NCBI GenBank assembly: GCA_028023455.1
Contig: JAQFVV010000275.1
Span: 310,001 to 374,000, forward strand
DNA length: 64,000 nt
Origin: Epiperipatus broadwayi
Taxonomy: Eukaryota > Onychophora > Udeonychophora > Euonychophora > Peripatidae
Direction: 5' to 3'
Positions 47,393 through 60,139 of the stretch are shown here, one piece after another. Every line of letters begins with the position of its first letter. The stretch's first letter is position 1. Below the pieces are notes generated by a model. The model did no database searches. It saw only the letters and a list, made by a program, of their open reading frames with translations, and had not been told where the DNA came from. The translations under genes and the position numbers were made by a program.

Positions 47393-49483
47393 CTTCATGT
47401 TCACATGTTAAAAAGTGTGAACAAAATTTGAAAGTATAAGTTCTAATAAATTTTTATAAATAAAAAATAAATATCTCTTATAAATGCACAGATAAAGATA
47501 TATAGTATAATTAATTGTAAAGTTATTTTGTGTCAAATGCAAAATATTTTCTAAAATTTAAAAAGATAATTGTTTTTAAATTTAACTTAAAAGTAGTTTA
47601 AAAAAAAAACAATAAAAAAAGGTGGAAATGACATTTTAGAAAAAATAATTAAAATGTTTGTAAACAGATTACTAGATTAAATTTTAGATAAATAATTAAA
47701 ATAATTTAATTAAAAAGTCTGTTATTCCTATTCAAAAATAAGAGCTTGCAAATAGACCTCAACAAAAGTAATGAAGTTATCTATAGTCAATAGATCAAAG
47801 AATCCAAAGGACAAGAAATCTATCTAAATTCTAGTGATAAGATAGCTACAAACCATATAAATAGTGCTGGAAATTATGCTGATTTTTATTTAGTGGTGCT
47901 CATTATTATTATTATTCTATCTTGATTCTGACAGTATAATTATTCTGCTGTAATTAATTTTTATCTGCTAGTTCCAGAAAATATATCATGCAAAAGTAGA
48001 GAAGCCATTATCTGCTCTACTCTTTCAAGCTGGCAGAGGGAGATTTGAAAACCCATCACTTAGTCACATCAAAGAAGTGGTCTACTTTATAGAAAAAACC
48101 ATCTGAATGTGTATCCACTATATATCCACCTTAGAGCAAAAAAAGCTGATGTCCAGTGCTACAGGAAAAAGCAGCTGTCTATGCATTCAAAATGAATATG
48201 AAATAATGATTTAAACTTTCATCCACCATGGCTATGATTTTAAGAGTCCATCAATATCTAAAAATGAAACTTGAATTTGTGAAAGAATAAGTAAAAATGT
48301 TAACGTAACGTTGGTTAATTATTGTCTCCTGTCTAAGGAAATTTGTTAATGAATAGTTATTTACTTTATCTGTTTGTGAGTAGGTATGGCAATAGATTGT
48401 AGTTTGTTCTATTTAAATATCACACCACAATTTATTTAGTCAGTGCTATTGTAATAAATTGAGTTTATAAGAGAAATTAGCTTTTAACTACAGAATCTTG
48501 CTATGTTTTTAAAATGTATATATTAGTTACATCATTATTTCCACTTTATTTAATAATAGTATGTAAAAATCAGTAAAATTTAAAAATGATGAAAGGGAGG
48601 AGGGAAACCTGCTGAATAGATAAGGTAAATTGGGTTTTTGTTAAATAAATGTCACTTTTAGCTAACTAATCTTGTATTTGAATTATTACTATTGATAAGA
48701 ATGTATGGCTAGTATCCATCAATTTGGATTATGAGTTACATCTGATTCTCATTCTTATGTAACACATTAATATTTATGATTGTAACATCATTTGCAACTG
48801 ATGATCCCTTACAATCATTATCTTATTTAAACAGTGATGTGTGATGGATGATCAAGTACTTACATATGTCATCCATTTTTCTTTTATACATATCATGTAG
48901 TAACACATATATGACTGCTAGTTACTGTATGCTATATTTGCTGCAGAAGTTTAATTCCCACCATAGGCATATAATCTTTCCATGTATGCATTATAATTAC
49001 TAAAATACGGATGTGAATTCCTGTATTTTACAATTATTTTATTACCTATTGTGTACTAATAACATAAACTGAAATTGATCACAAAGTCAAGTAGTAAGAT
49101 CAGCCTCAATTTATAAGCTTGTATCAGTTAGCCTATGTACAGTGCATATGAGAGGAAAGGGAAGATAGGTGTCTATGTAGTAGATTGAAATCCATTCATA
49201 TAATTAACATTAATAGTATTATAAAATAGTATCAGTTGTTTTAAAACTTTGTACCTTAGTATATTATATCTGTGTGTAATTAAAATTAAATTAATCTAAA
49301 AAAATTTGGAAAGGATTTATTTACCATAAGTGAATTTATAAATTAATTAACTAAAGTCATGCCAGTATATGTTTTGTATTGCATATACATGAATAAATAG
49401 TGTTGTCTCATTATTTTTGCAGTTTGTAATCTTTATTTGCAATTAATAACTTAGGAAAATTAGTTAGGTCTCTTGTTTTTTCC
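47393..49483 (+). repeat. Duplicated block Y, first copy (about 2.1 kb)
   Basis: From CTTCATGTTCACATGTTAAA to TCTTGTTTTTTCC it aligns along its length with 51209-53369, with scattered substitutions and indels. No protein frame. Shared landmarks include CTGCTAGTTCCAG, AAAAAAGCTGATGTCCA and GCTAGTATCCATCAATTTGG. Confidence 0.85.
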
Positions 49484-50164
49484 ATGACCTGAGTACATAT
49501 CTTTTTTTTTGTAACATGCCACCTACCACATAAGACATGAATAATTTATTCACATATCCCTTAAATGTATATATAATTATAATCTGTTGCGTCAATGTGG
49601 GACCTGATTAAATTGACCATGTAACCCTGAGACATATATTATATTTTTGTAAGATAGTCGTATTATCATTGAATTAAACACATATTCCCAAGAGATATAT
49701 AGGTTTTAATGATGGGGTAGGGAGTTAAATACAATACGTTCATTTTTGTTTTGTTAAAATAAATTTGACATTTATAGAAGAGGGAGAATTTTTTGAAGTA
49801 GTTTGTTTTAAATTAATAGAAGTAAAATGTTGATTATAAAAGTGTATTTAGAAAATAGAAAGAGTTTGCGATAAGTTATTGCCAATAACGATGCTTTGAC
49901 ATATGGGAAAAAAAAGTTTTGGCTGTGAGAAAATAAACACATCTTGCATTATATATATAAAAGATTTTTGTAAAAGTGGACATTAGAAAGTTTTAAATTA
50001 GGATATAAATATAAGGGCAAAGGAAGGACTTTGATGGGAATCTGGCATATGTTCAGCTTAAGTATAACAGAGTGGGGATAGATATTTAGTAAGAATAAAG
50101 AATTAATAAAGTTTTATAAAGCAGAATTTTAAGTTAAAGTTAGAAAGTAGAGAATTTTATATTT
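49484..50164. other. Spacer between Y and gag-like frame, possible LTR/leader
   Basis: Absent from the equivalent place after Y'. It has a TG-start candidate (TGTTGCGTCAATG, about 49586) and, just before the reading frame, TTTTTGGGTGTTCATTTG, which could be a primer-site remnant by position. No second LTR is seen, so this stays an inference. Confidence 0.3.
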
Positions 50165-50993
50165 TTGGGTGTTCATTTGTATCCTGATATGGAGATCAAC
50201 AAGCCAACAGAGATGCAAATGGTGATGAAGCTGATAATGGAAATGATCAATAGAAATCATCAAGAAGTGATGGAAAAGATAGGGATAGAAATGAAAAAAA
50301 TGAAAGAAGGTCAATTTCAAATGATAGAAATGATGACAGAAATGAATAAGGAACTAAGAGAATGGAGGAATCAAAATAAAAAGTGAAAGAAAATGTTAAA
50401 GTGATTAGAGTAGTAGAGTAAGAGGTAAAGATGATAGAGGAAATTGCTAGTGAAATTAGAGAAGAGCTACAATTAATAAATACTGAAACAAAAAAGATAG
50501 AAATTGTAAAAGAGAGTGTTAGTGAGATTAAAAAAAGATTGTAAAAGTGATAATATAGATGTCACAAAAAATGACCTAGTTCTAAAAAGAGTATAGAAGA
50601 AGAAAAAATGAAAGTGAATTTATAGATAGTCAGAAAGAGAGTGTTAAAATAGACAGAGTGGAAGTAGAAGTAATGCAGATAAATGAGGTAATGCAGAAAC
50701 AATTAAAAATGCTAAATGAATTTGTAGAACTTAGAGAGGAAAGATTTTCTAATGAGATAAAAGGCAGAATAGGGAATATAGAAAACAAGTTATATAGTAT
50801 ACAGAAACAGGAGATAAAAATAAATAGTAGTAAATTAAGAAGAGAGATGGAGCAAGAATGTGCAGAAGTAAAAATAGGTCTAGATCAGAGACTTGAGGAA
50901 TCTACAAAAAGATTCTTAAAAAGAATGCGTATTACAGTAGACAGGGGTCACAGCAAATTAATAAAATGCTACCAAGTCACGTTGGCAGAATGA
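50165..50993 (+). pseudogene. Lysine/glutamate-rich coiled-coil (gag-like) reading frame, broken
   Basis: Three open pieces in series: 50165-50386 (MEINKPTEMQMVMKLIMEMI... EMKKMKEGQFQMIEMMTEMN), a middle piece in another frame with EEIASEIREELQLINTE, and 50658-50993 (QINEVMQKQLKMLNEFVELR ... KLRREMEQECAEVKIGLDQR). All are heptad-like, rich in Met, Lys, Glu and Ile, and purine-rich, as in the coiled-coil N-terminus of some retroelement gag or LINE ORF1 proteins. There is no CCHC or pol sequence. Frameshifts near 50387 and stops around 50540-50640 break it. A broken host coiled-coil gene is the alternative. Confidence 0.45.
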
Positions 50994-51208
50994 TTGAAAG
51001 AACCACCAGATAAGATAGGTTAGTTGAGGAAATATCTTGATTCAAATGATATTTGATCAAAAATGTTAATGTTGAAAAAATTGGAAGTTTATGAGTGAAA
51101 AATTTATAGATTATATATATTTTTTTGTATAAGTAATTTTCAAATATGTGTATTATATTGTACTAACCAAGTAAAAATATTTTATTTTTATTTTTGGCAG
51201 AGCAAACC

Positions 51209-53369
51209 CTTCATGTTCACATGTTAAAAAGTACAAACAAAATTTAAAAATAGAACTTTTAATAAATTTTTATAAATAAAAAATAAACATCTATTATAAA
51301 TGCACAGATAAAGATATACCATATAATTTATTATAAAGTTATTTTTTATTAAATGCAAAACATTTTCTAAAATTTAAAAAGATAATTGATTCTAAATTTA
51401 ACTTAAAAGTCATTTAAAAGAAAAAGGTGTTTTTCTTTTAACAATAAAAAAAGGTGGAAATAACATTCCAGAAAATGTAATTAGAATGCTTGTAAACATA
51501 TTTCTAGATTAAATTTTAGGAGATAAAAAAATTAAAATAATTTATTTAAAAAGGCTGTTATTCTCACTCAAAAATAAGAGCTTGCAAATAGGGTATTGGA
51601 TGAATAAATTTGGTCCTCAGCAAAAGTAATGGACTTATCGATAGCCAATAAATCAAACGATCCAAACAACAAGAGATCGATCTGAATTCTACTGATAAGA
51701 TAGCTCCAAACAACATAAATAGTTTTGGAAATTATGTTCCATTTTATTCAGCAACATTCATTATTATTATTCTATCTTGATTATGCCAGTGATTATTATT
51801 CTGCCAGTATTATTATTCTATTGTAATTATTTTTGTCTGCTAGTTCCAGCAAGTTTACACTGCAAGAGTAGAGAAGCTTCTTGCCTTCATGTTGTCAAAC
51901 TGGCAATGTGAAACTGAAAACCCATCACAGAGTCATGTCAAGAAAGCCATCAATAGCAGAAGAAACCATCCAAACATGTATCCATTACATATCCACTTTA
52001 GAAGAAAAAAAAGCTGATGTCCAATGCTACAGGAAGAACCAGTCATGAAACCAAGATTGATATCTGTCCATCCACAATGAATGTGAAATAGTGATTTAAA
52101 TCTTCACCCACGATAACTATGATTGTAAGAATCAAATCTGCCAATACCTAAAAGCTGAACTTGAACTTTTAAAGGAATAAGTATAAATTTTAAAGTAACT
52201 TTAGTTAATTATTATCTTCTATCTAATGAAATATTTTAATAAATAGTTACTTACTTAATCTGTGTATGAGCAGCTTTGGCAAGAGATTGTAATTTGTTAT
52301 ATTTAAATATCATATCACAATTTAGTCAGTACTATTGTAATAAATTATTTTATAAATGACAAGTAGATTGTAATTGCAGAATCTTGCCATGTCATTAAAG
52401 TGTGTATATTAGTTATACCATTATTTCCACTTTATTTATTTAATAATAATATGTAAAATCAGTAAAATTTTAAAATTATGAAAGGGAAACAAACTTGTTG
52501 AATAGACAAGGTAAACTGGGCTTCTGTTAAATAGATGTCAAGTTTTAGCTAACTAGTCTTGTATTTGAATTATTATTATTGGTAAGAATGTACAGCTAGT
52601 ATCCATCAATTTGGGTTACAAGTTAAATCTGATTCTCATTGTTATATAACACAGTATTTGATGATTGTAACATTATGCCCTTACAATTATGCCCTTACAG
52701 TCATTATCTCGATTAAACCATGATATGTGATAGATGTTTAAGTACTTGCATATGCTAAACATTTTTTCATACATGTTATGTAGTGATACATATGCAACTG
52801 ATGGTCACTGTATGCTAGTTATATTTGTTGTAGAAGTTTAAATCCTACCATAGGCATATAATCTTTCGATGTATATATTATAGCTAATGAAATACAGATG
52901 TGAATTACTGTATTTTACAATTATTTTATTACTTATTGTGTATTAATAACATAACCTGTAATTCATTATAACAGTCAAATAGTGAGATCAACCTTAATTT
53001 ATAAGCTTGTATCAGTTAACCTATGTTCAGCATATATGAGAGAAGAGGGCAGACAGGTATGTATGCAGTACATTGGAATTCATTCAAATGATTAATGTTA
53101 ATAGTATTTTAAAATAGTATCGTTTTAAACCTTTGTGCCACCATATATTTTATCTGTGCATAATTAAAATTAAATTAATCTAAAAATATTTGGAAAGGTT
53201 TTTTTACCATGAGTGAATTTATAAATTAATTAAATAAAGTCACCCCAGTATATGTTTTGTATTGTATACACATGAATAAATAGTGTTATCTTATTATTTT
53301 TAGCTTTTGTTAATCTTTATTTGCAGTCAATGACTTAGGTAAATGAGTTAAGAATCTCTTGTTTTCTCC
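51209..53369 (+). repeat. Duplicated block Y', second copy (about 2.16 kb)
   Basis: Same orientation and order as block Y, starting CTTCATGTTCACATGTTAAA and ending TCTTGTTTTCTCC. Offset from Y is about 3.8 kb. Non-coding. Confidence 0.85.
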
Positions 53370-53495
53370 CTAATGATAGCAAGCTGTAAAAGAAAAAGTT
53401 GATATTCTGTGACATCACAATGTGGAATGCACATGTGAACTGCCCTTGGGTGATTTACATATGGGTTATGAAATTCTGACAGTTACAGTCTTAAA

Positions 53496-53738
53496 GAAAA
53501 TGTATATACTTCTCGACATGACTTTTCATTGGTACATTATGAATTACTTGGTTAACCTAATAACTTGAAAAACTAATTTATATAAATAAAATCTACAATT
53601 TTTTTTCTCCATGTGTCAAAGCATCAGCCGGGAAGTGAAAAAAATCTATTTTAAAAACCAATTTACCATTAAGTATATAAAATTTAATGTCAATCTTGTG
53701 ACTATTTAGAAAATTCCATATCATCTTTATTTAGATCA
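53496..53738 (+). repeat. Duplicated block X', second copy
   Basis: Same orientation as block X, with a small insertion of about 45 bp in the middle (around 53608-53650, containing CAGCCGGGAAGTG). It lies about 130 bp right of Y'. Confidence 0.75.
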
Positions 53739-53739
53739 T

Positions 53740-54425
53740 AATACCAAATGTATTTGTAGTTGCTATGATATTGAAAATACTGATTTTTAATCTGCTAATA
53801 ACTCATAATTTTAATGCTAATAAGCCAATATTTAGTCATCTATTATGTGTTTTATTTGGAAATATTTATCAAATAAGAATTATTTCATAATTTTTTATTT
53901 AGAACCTTACTAATTATTCATTATATATAGTAATTCTTTGATTTTAGTCACAAAACTAATACAAAAGATTTTAGCAAGAATGATTAAAATTGTATTATAC
54001 ATATTTTTCCTTTTTTTCAGTTAAAATTGTGATTTCCAGATATTGTATCTAAAGTAGCTGAATTCTTTGATATATCATCTCATCATTGAGGAAATTAAGT
54101 TCAGAGTTTACTGAAGAAAATTTTAAAATGATTTTATAAAGATTAATAAATACATTTTTAAAAGAATTATATAAATTATAGAAAACCTTTATTAAGTTTT
54201 GGAAGTAATAGATTGATGTGTTACTTTCTGATGTTTAATTACCAAATGCATTAAATGTCTTTTATTTCATATTACCAATTCTATGGTACGAGCATACAAA
54301 ATAGTGCATATAAATAACATTGTAATAAATAAGTGATGGACAAAATTGGCATGCTGGAATTCTGATGACAGCAAGATGTAGATAGAAGATGCAATTTCTA
54401 TTTTTTCTTATTTGTTTTATATTAT
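53740..54425. other. Non-coding interval
   Basis: A+T-rich with no recognised element. Confidence 0.6.
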
Positions 54426-54432
54426 TCATCAA

Positions 54433-54452
54433 ATATATATATATATATATAT
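54433..54452 (+). repeat. (AT)n tract
   Basis: A pure AT run of about 20 bp followed by GTGTATGTG. Confidence 0.9.
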
Positions 54453-54559
54453 GTGTATGTGTAAATCATGGTTGTCATGGATTAAGAACATATTTTCAGA
54501 ACTTTTTAAAAATATTTTGTAAGACTCACTCACAGTATTTATTTTCCTGTTGATTGAAT

Positions 54560-54708
54560 TATTTTTATTATTACTACTACCACTACTACTATTGCTACTA
54601 CTATTATTACTATTGGTATTATTACTATTATTATTATTACTATTACTACTACTACTACTACTACTACTGTTATTATTATTATTGTTATTATTATTATTAT
54701 TATTTGTA
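54560..54708 (+). repeat. TTA/CTA trinucleotide microsatellite
   Basis: About 150 bp of interspersed ATT, ACT and a few ATTG units. Open frames reading poly-Leu (plus) or poly-Asn/Ser (minus) here are artefacts of the repeat. Confidence 0.95.
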
Positions 54709-54719
54709 GGAATATTAAT

Positions 54720-55428
54720 CATTTTAATTTAGATTATAAGCAATTTTGTAATATTATTAAATTCAAATATCATAATTGATTAATTTAAATTTATTTATTT
54801 ATATGTGTATTTCTTTTTTTTTACTTTTTTATTTGTTAATTCCTTTTATTATTATGTTATTCCTTTTACTTTTTTAATGTGCAAACTGTAATTCATTATA
54901 TACAGTTATTTAGCACTTAAATAAATGAATTGAAGTAAATATATTATTCATGTCTTTATGAAATGTTTTATTATCATAAGGAAAGGCTTGCACAATGTTA
55001 GTTAAGAGTATTCTCATGATGCCAACAACATTTCTAAATACTGGCATCACTTTTTTTATTATTAAAAAATATCACTCTTTTTAATTGAAACAGCACATGA
55101 AGGAGATGGGTTTCTAACTGGAGATATCATAAATGTTATTTTTTTTTGTTCATTATGAATAATATCATTATTTGGTTTCCCCATTAATTCTGGAATCCTA
55201 AATCTGGATTGTTTTTTTTTTAAGATTTTGCTTTAGATTTTTTTTTTTTTTAGGTAGATATGGTATATCAATTGTCAAATACATATATAATAACAAAATT
55301 GAAAACAGAAAAACTGTTAGAAGTTTTTAGACAAACCAAAATACTAAGATGGTCAATTACCAGTAGTATTTATTTTTTGTATTGGAAAATTTTACTACTA
55401 ATTGTTTGATTAAATTATTTGTAAATTA

Positions 55429-55464
<36 letters not shown>

Positions 55465-55479
55465 TATATTTACAAATAA

Positions 55480-55515
<36 letters not shown>

Positions 55516-58500
55516 TTACAATAATTTTATGATTATACAAGCATTTGTTTATAAGTTTAGTTGATATATTAGAATATTTAGATAGGGATTTATAAAATAA
55601 CTTATCAGTTAGTTTAATTTTATTATATTTATGAGAGATATAATCAAATTCATATTCAAATACTTTATGTATTATGTACTCTGGCTGAAAAGGATTTAAA
55701 AACAGCATCTAACAATTTAGATTAATGGATTAACCATAGCTCTCATGATTACTATTAATATTATGATTTTATTTAAGACTATATAAAAGAATTAAAATAA
55801 AATTTAGCACAGAAAATTGCTAAGTTGAATCTCAGTTGGAAGTTTAGTAAAGTTTCATTTTGCTTTAAATTTCTACCAGGGAATTCCTGAAATGTGTATA
55901 CATTAATTTTTGTGTTATATTACTGTAAGCTTTTGTTTATAATGTTTTTGCACTTCTAGAAATAAACTAGAATTTTGCCTTATTTTGATTATTTACATTT
56001 GCATATTGTAGAAGTTACTTGCATAATTATATATAATAATTGTTACAATCTATAAAAGCATTCCAAAATTCATATTTTGGAAGCTGTATTAATTTTGATT
56101 TAATTCAAACATGGTTTTTTGGGATTACTTATATACTTAATTCTTCTATAATTATTAGAGTTATTTTTTTTATCATTTTATATTTTAATTTTTATTTTGA
56201 TTATTTGAAATCCAATAATTATTAAAAAATAATTGTGTCAAATTTTGATGAAAAATTAACCCTTTTAATGGAAATAAATCTCTGTTAGTTTTGTTGAATT
56301 TAAAACAAAACTTCATAAAAATCACAAAATAATAGTACTATGATCTCTATTTTCAATCAATTTTTTTAAAAAAAATTATAGACTATTGATTATTTGAAAA
56401 ACTTAATAGATTTTATAAAAACATAAATTTTTTCTTTAACATTAATTTATTTTGGCAGAAATTCATCTTTGCATCTCTAGTTACTAGAAAAAAAAATGAG
56501 TAAAATATAATAAAAAAAAGTTTACAAAAATTGGCAAAGATTAAAACATTTTATATATTTTGAGTATATTCTTATCATTCAAGACCTTTCATCTCAAGGA
56601 CATGAATTTTTATATAAAGATAGTGTGATTGTTTTTTAATATACATTTATGAATTTGTATGTGATGGTAAAGATTAATAATATGTATCTAATATATTAAA
56701 TATAAATATCAAATTAAATATGTAAGGATTTAAGGAGATATTCTGAGATTCAGTTAAAAGCAAGAACTAAAATCTAAATTAAAATGTATATAATTGGCAA
56801 GAATTAGCCCCTTCTAATTTAGATTTAATTTTTTTTCTCTCTATGTATATATATGACTAATTATAAAGAAAAGAGGCAATATTTTTATAATCTAACAATT
56901 ACAATATATAAATATTTAAACAAATTTTATATCATCATTTTATAGTTTATATAATTTTGGATTTAAAAAAAAAATTCAAAATGTTTATATGTCTTGTGAT
57001 TTTCAAAGTTATTTTTTCTTTTTTAAAAACAAAATAGATTTTTTTTTTCTAAAGGTATAAATTATTTTAGATATATATCTGTATAATTTTATTAACAGTG
57101 AATATTTACTCTTTTTCTGTTAAGTAAATTACAATTATTGTATTTTAAAATGGTTTTATATATATATTTTTTGGTTTTATTTAAACTAAAAACTCTGTTT
57201 GCTTGTTTGCTTGGAATAAATGAAATCGATGTTTAACATATTTTTATCAAATAGATTTCCTTCAAATTTTGTTCAAATTTTAGAAATCGATGCCATTGTA
57301 ATATGTCAGTAAAATATTTCAAGGTTATCAAGTAGTTTATATAATCCAAGGCTAGTGGTGGACCAAATTTCAAACGAACGATATCGTACAATACGTTTTC
57401 AATGATGCGCATGAAAGGGCGGTATATAAGTATATAAAATTAAAATGACAAGTGTTTATGAAAATTTAAATAGAAATAAAAACAAATCTTATTTTTGCTT
57501 TAAATTTTAATTTTCCTTGATTATAAAAGATTCATCTTAAAAAGAAATAAAATAATATTTGAATCAATTTTTTTTTAAAAAGTAAATTTATTAATAGCAT
57601 TGAATATAAGTATTAACATATGTACATATATAAAAAATTAAGTTATTTAACATTGGATACACTATATGTGTAAACACAGGCAAAATAATTGGTGCTTTAA
57701 AGTAAATGAAGAATGATTTAAAACTAAAGAAAGTAATATCTTATGTAAATGGATATATATTTTATTTACAATTAATATACTTTTTATATAACTGCATGGA
57801 AAAATAAAGTTGCTTTGGATACTAATGATATTGACTTAATGTACAACTTAAAAATAAAAAAAAATTGTTTATAGTTTTTCTAGAACAAAAATTTGAAAGC
57901 ATTTAAGGACATATTAAACTACTTTTTAAATTTTTTTAAGGGCATTGCATTTCTGTTATCAAACATGATAAAACAATGATCAAGCCACATGCTTCTAAGA
58001 ATCAATTTTAATGTGTGATTTTTTTTCATCATTTTCATTTTAAGTAAAATATATACAAAAAATCTTATTGTAGTTGAAGAAAACAATTATCATTTAGTAT
58101 AATTATAATTATTTTTACTTCATTTTTGGTACAGTTTATGGAATATATTTATATCCTTTCATGGTCACATCATTTTTAGATTAAATAGGATAAAAGTTAT
58201 TAAAAATAATAAATATATAATATTATTACTACATTTAATTCAATTAAATGTTTTACTATTAAAATCTGAAATAATTATGGTATATTAGAAGATTTTAATT
58301 GGAAATTAAATATATGAATATACTAATCTAAGATAGCATAATTAAAGCTTTGAATGCTTTTAGTTTTTTTAACTTATTTTGGTAATTTTGAATTATGAAT
58401 TCAAAAGATTTATTAGCTTATTATGAGCTAAAATTTAAACTTCAAAAGTTTAAGCATCAAACACTTATGAGTTTTTCTTATTTTTTAATGTTTTATTAAT

Positions 58501-58555
58501 TTTTAGATTAATAATCCAGATAAATATATTTATTTGAATTGGTTTAGAAATAAAT
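54720..58555. other. Non-coding interval with (TA)n
   Basis: No recognisable gene in 3.8 kb. There are two (TA)n tracts at 55435-55460 and 55485-55511, and long A and T runs throughout. A CpG-bearing patch with a TATA-like motif is at 57370-57432. Confidence 0.6.
55435..55513 (+). repeat. Paired (TA)n tracts
   Basis: Two TA runs of about 25 bp separated by AAATAATATATTTACAAATA and bounded by TTCTATA...TATAGAAT. Together they are self-complementary. Confidence 0.9.
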
Positions 58556-58559
58556 ATAT

Positions 58560-60135
58560 TGTGAATTATTCCTTTATTATTAAGAGGAAGAAAAAAATGT
58601 TAACAAAAGAGTGGTTAAGTATTTTATTTTTCAAGTTTTTGAATCTGTAATAAAGCATTTAAAGATGTTATGTCTTCCTAGCATTTTAAAGTATTATGAT
58701 TGTTACAGTTTGGGGATTTCCATTTATTTAGTAATGAACCTGTTTACCATTAGAATTAATTTTGGATAATTTAACAACATTTGAAATACATTATTGGAAT
58801 ACACAGTATACTGAAGGCTATTCATTTTTGTATAGTAACTGTAAATTGTGTCATAATGACATTTTATTGAGAGCCAGTTATGTGGTAAGATGGTGTATGG
58901 AAACTTGAAAATATGAATCATATTTGTAACTTTAGCAAAGCAACTCCAAATAATTTAAATAACTGTCATGGTATGAGAGATGTGAAATCAGTACCACCTA
59001 AAGAAAAAGAAAGATAAATTGTTATGTGTGAAGAGTATTGTCACAATAGAGATGCTTCAGGATTTAGGTGAAATAGTTAAAGACTTTGAACAATGGATTG
59101 AACTGAAGTACTTTAACCTTTATCCAACTCAATGTTCAAAATTGAATTTATTATTGAATGATAAAATTTTCAAGAATGATTTTCTTGAAATATTACATTT
59201 TTTACATTAACATTATGAAGAAAAGATCATTTTTAAAAAACTCTAGCATTTAGACTCTTTAATATTACTTTCAAACTAGTGGCCTATAGACTTGGATATC
59301 TTTTATTTTCTCATCTTGTATTACTAAAATGAACTGCTTTGGAAAAATTCTTGCCATATTTTTAAACTCTACATTATGATAATAAAACACCTGAAGAATG
59401 TAGTGATGATCAGATTAATCCACTGATTCCTCCTGATTTGTTTATTCAATAAATCATTCCAAAACTTTTAAATATCTTTAGCATTTCAAAAAGCCATTTT
59501 CGATTAGTTTTATTAAAATATTTTGCAATATTTGCACCATTAGTTAGTAAAACAATATTTCAGAATCAAATTTTACTTCAGTTGCTATTGGGCTTGAAGG
59601 ACATATGTGATGTAATAATTGCTGCAAATGTAAGATATTTGGTGGATTTAGTTCTTCTATTAGATGCCAATTTTGTCATATTGTAGAAATAGCCAAATAT
59701 TTTGGTGAAAGGAAACCAAAGTTTCAAAGTCTACTTCTTACTATATTACTTAATGAATCTTTAGATTTAAATTTGACCCTTTTATCAAATACTAATGATT
59801 TAGTAAACAAAAATACTAATTAAATCTCAAGATACCTTAGACATTGCTTTAAAAAGACAGTAAGAAAAAAAATAAAAAGAGAAGAAATGAAAAAAAAAAT
59901 GAGAAAAATGTCAGATGTTGGCAAAAATTAAAGAAAAATGAAATGATAGAATATTTTTGGAAAAAATTCTCAGCTTTTACTATTGAAGATACAATTATTA
60001 AACTCTTAGAAGTCCACTTGATGATGGTGAAGCAGTAAAAAGACTTCTTTTGTGTAAGATGCTTTACAAAGGACAGAAGATGAATGGTCAGGATTGGGAA
60101 GGTATTCAAGAAGATTCTGTGCACAATAAATGAAA
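58560..60135 (+). pseudogene. SCYL3-like: Processed pseudogene of SCYL3 (PACE-1)-like pseudokinase
   Basis: SCYL3 is a SCY1-family protein: an inactive kinase-like domain plus HEAT repeats, linked to Golgi/ezrin functions. With frameshifts, the plus strand reads in family order: VIKHLKMLCLPSILKYYDC (kinase N-lobe, about 58640-58705), HNDILLRA (degenerate catalytic loop, 58852), DGVWKLENMNHICNFSKATP (DFG-equivalent region, 58889), DVKSVPPKEKE, KNDFLEILHFL (59172), FRLVLLKYFAIFAP and LLLGLKDICDVIIAA (HEAT repeats, about 59495-59640), YFGERKPKFQS, and a tail DWEGIQEDSVHNK with a stop at about 60133. No introns interrupt the kinase-to-HEAT span, so it is a retrocopy. Many stops and shifts show it is old. 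Sequence from about 58398 could be more of the N-terminus. Assignment rests on remembered family motifs. Confidence 0.72.
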
Positions 60136-60139
60136 GCAT

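Noticed and set aside
50129-50320. His/Phe-rich minus-strand frame
   Set aside because: It is the antisense shadow of the purine-rich coiled-coil frame.
54429-54732. Poly-Asn/Ser (minus) and poly-Leu (plus) open frames
   Set aside because: They are translations of the trinucleotide microsatellite and have no independent support.
55382-55708. Open frames with IYIYIYIY stretches on both strands
   Set aside because: They are produced by the (TA)n tracts.
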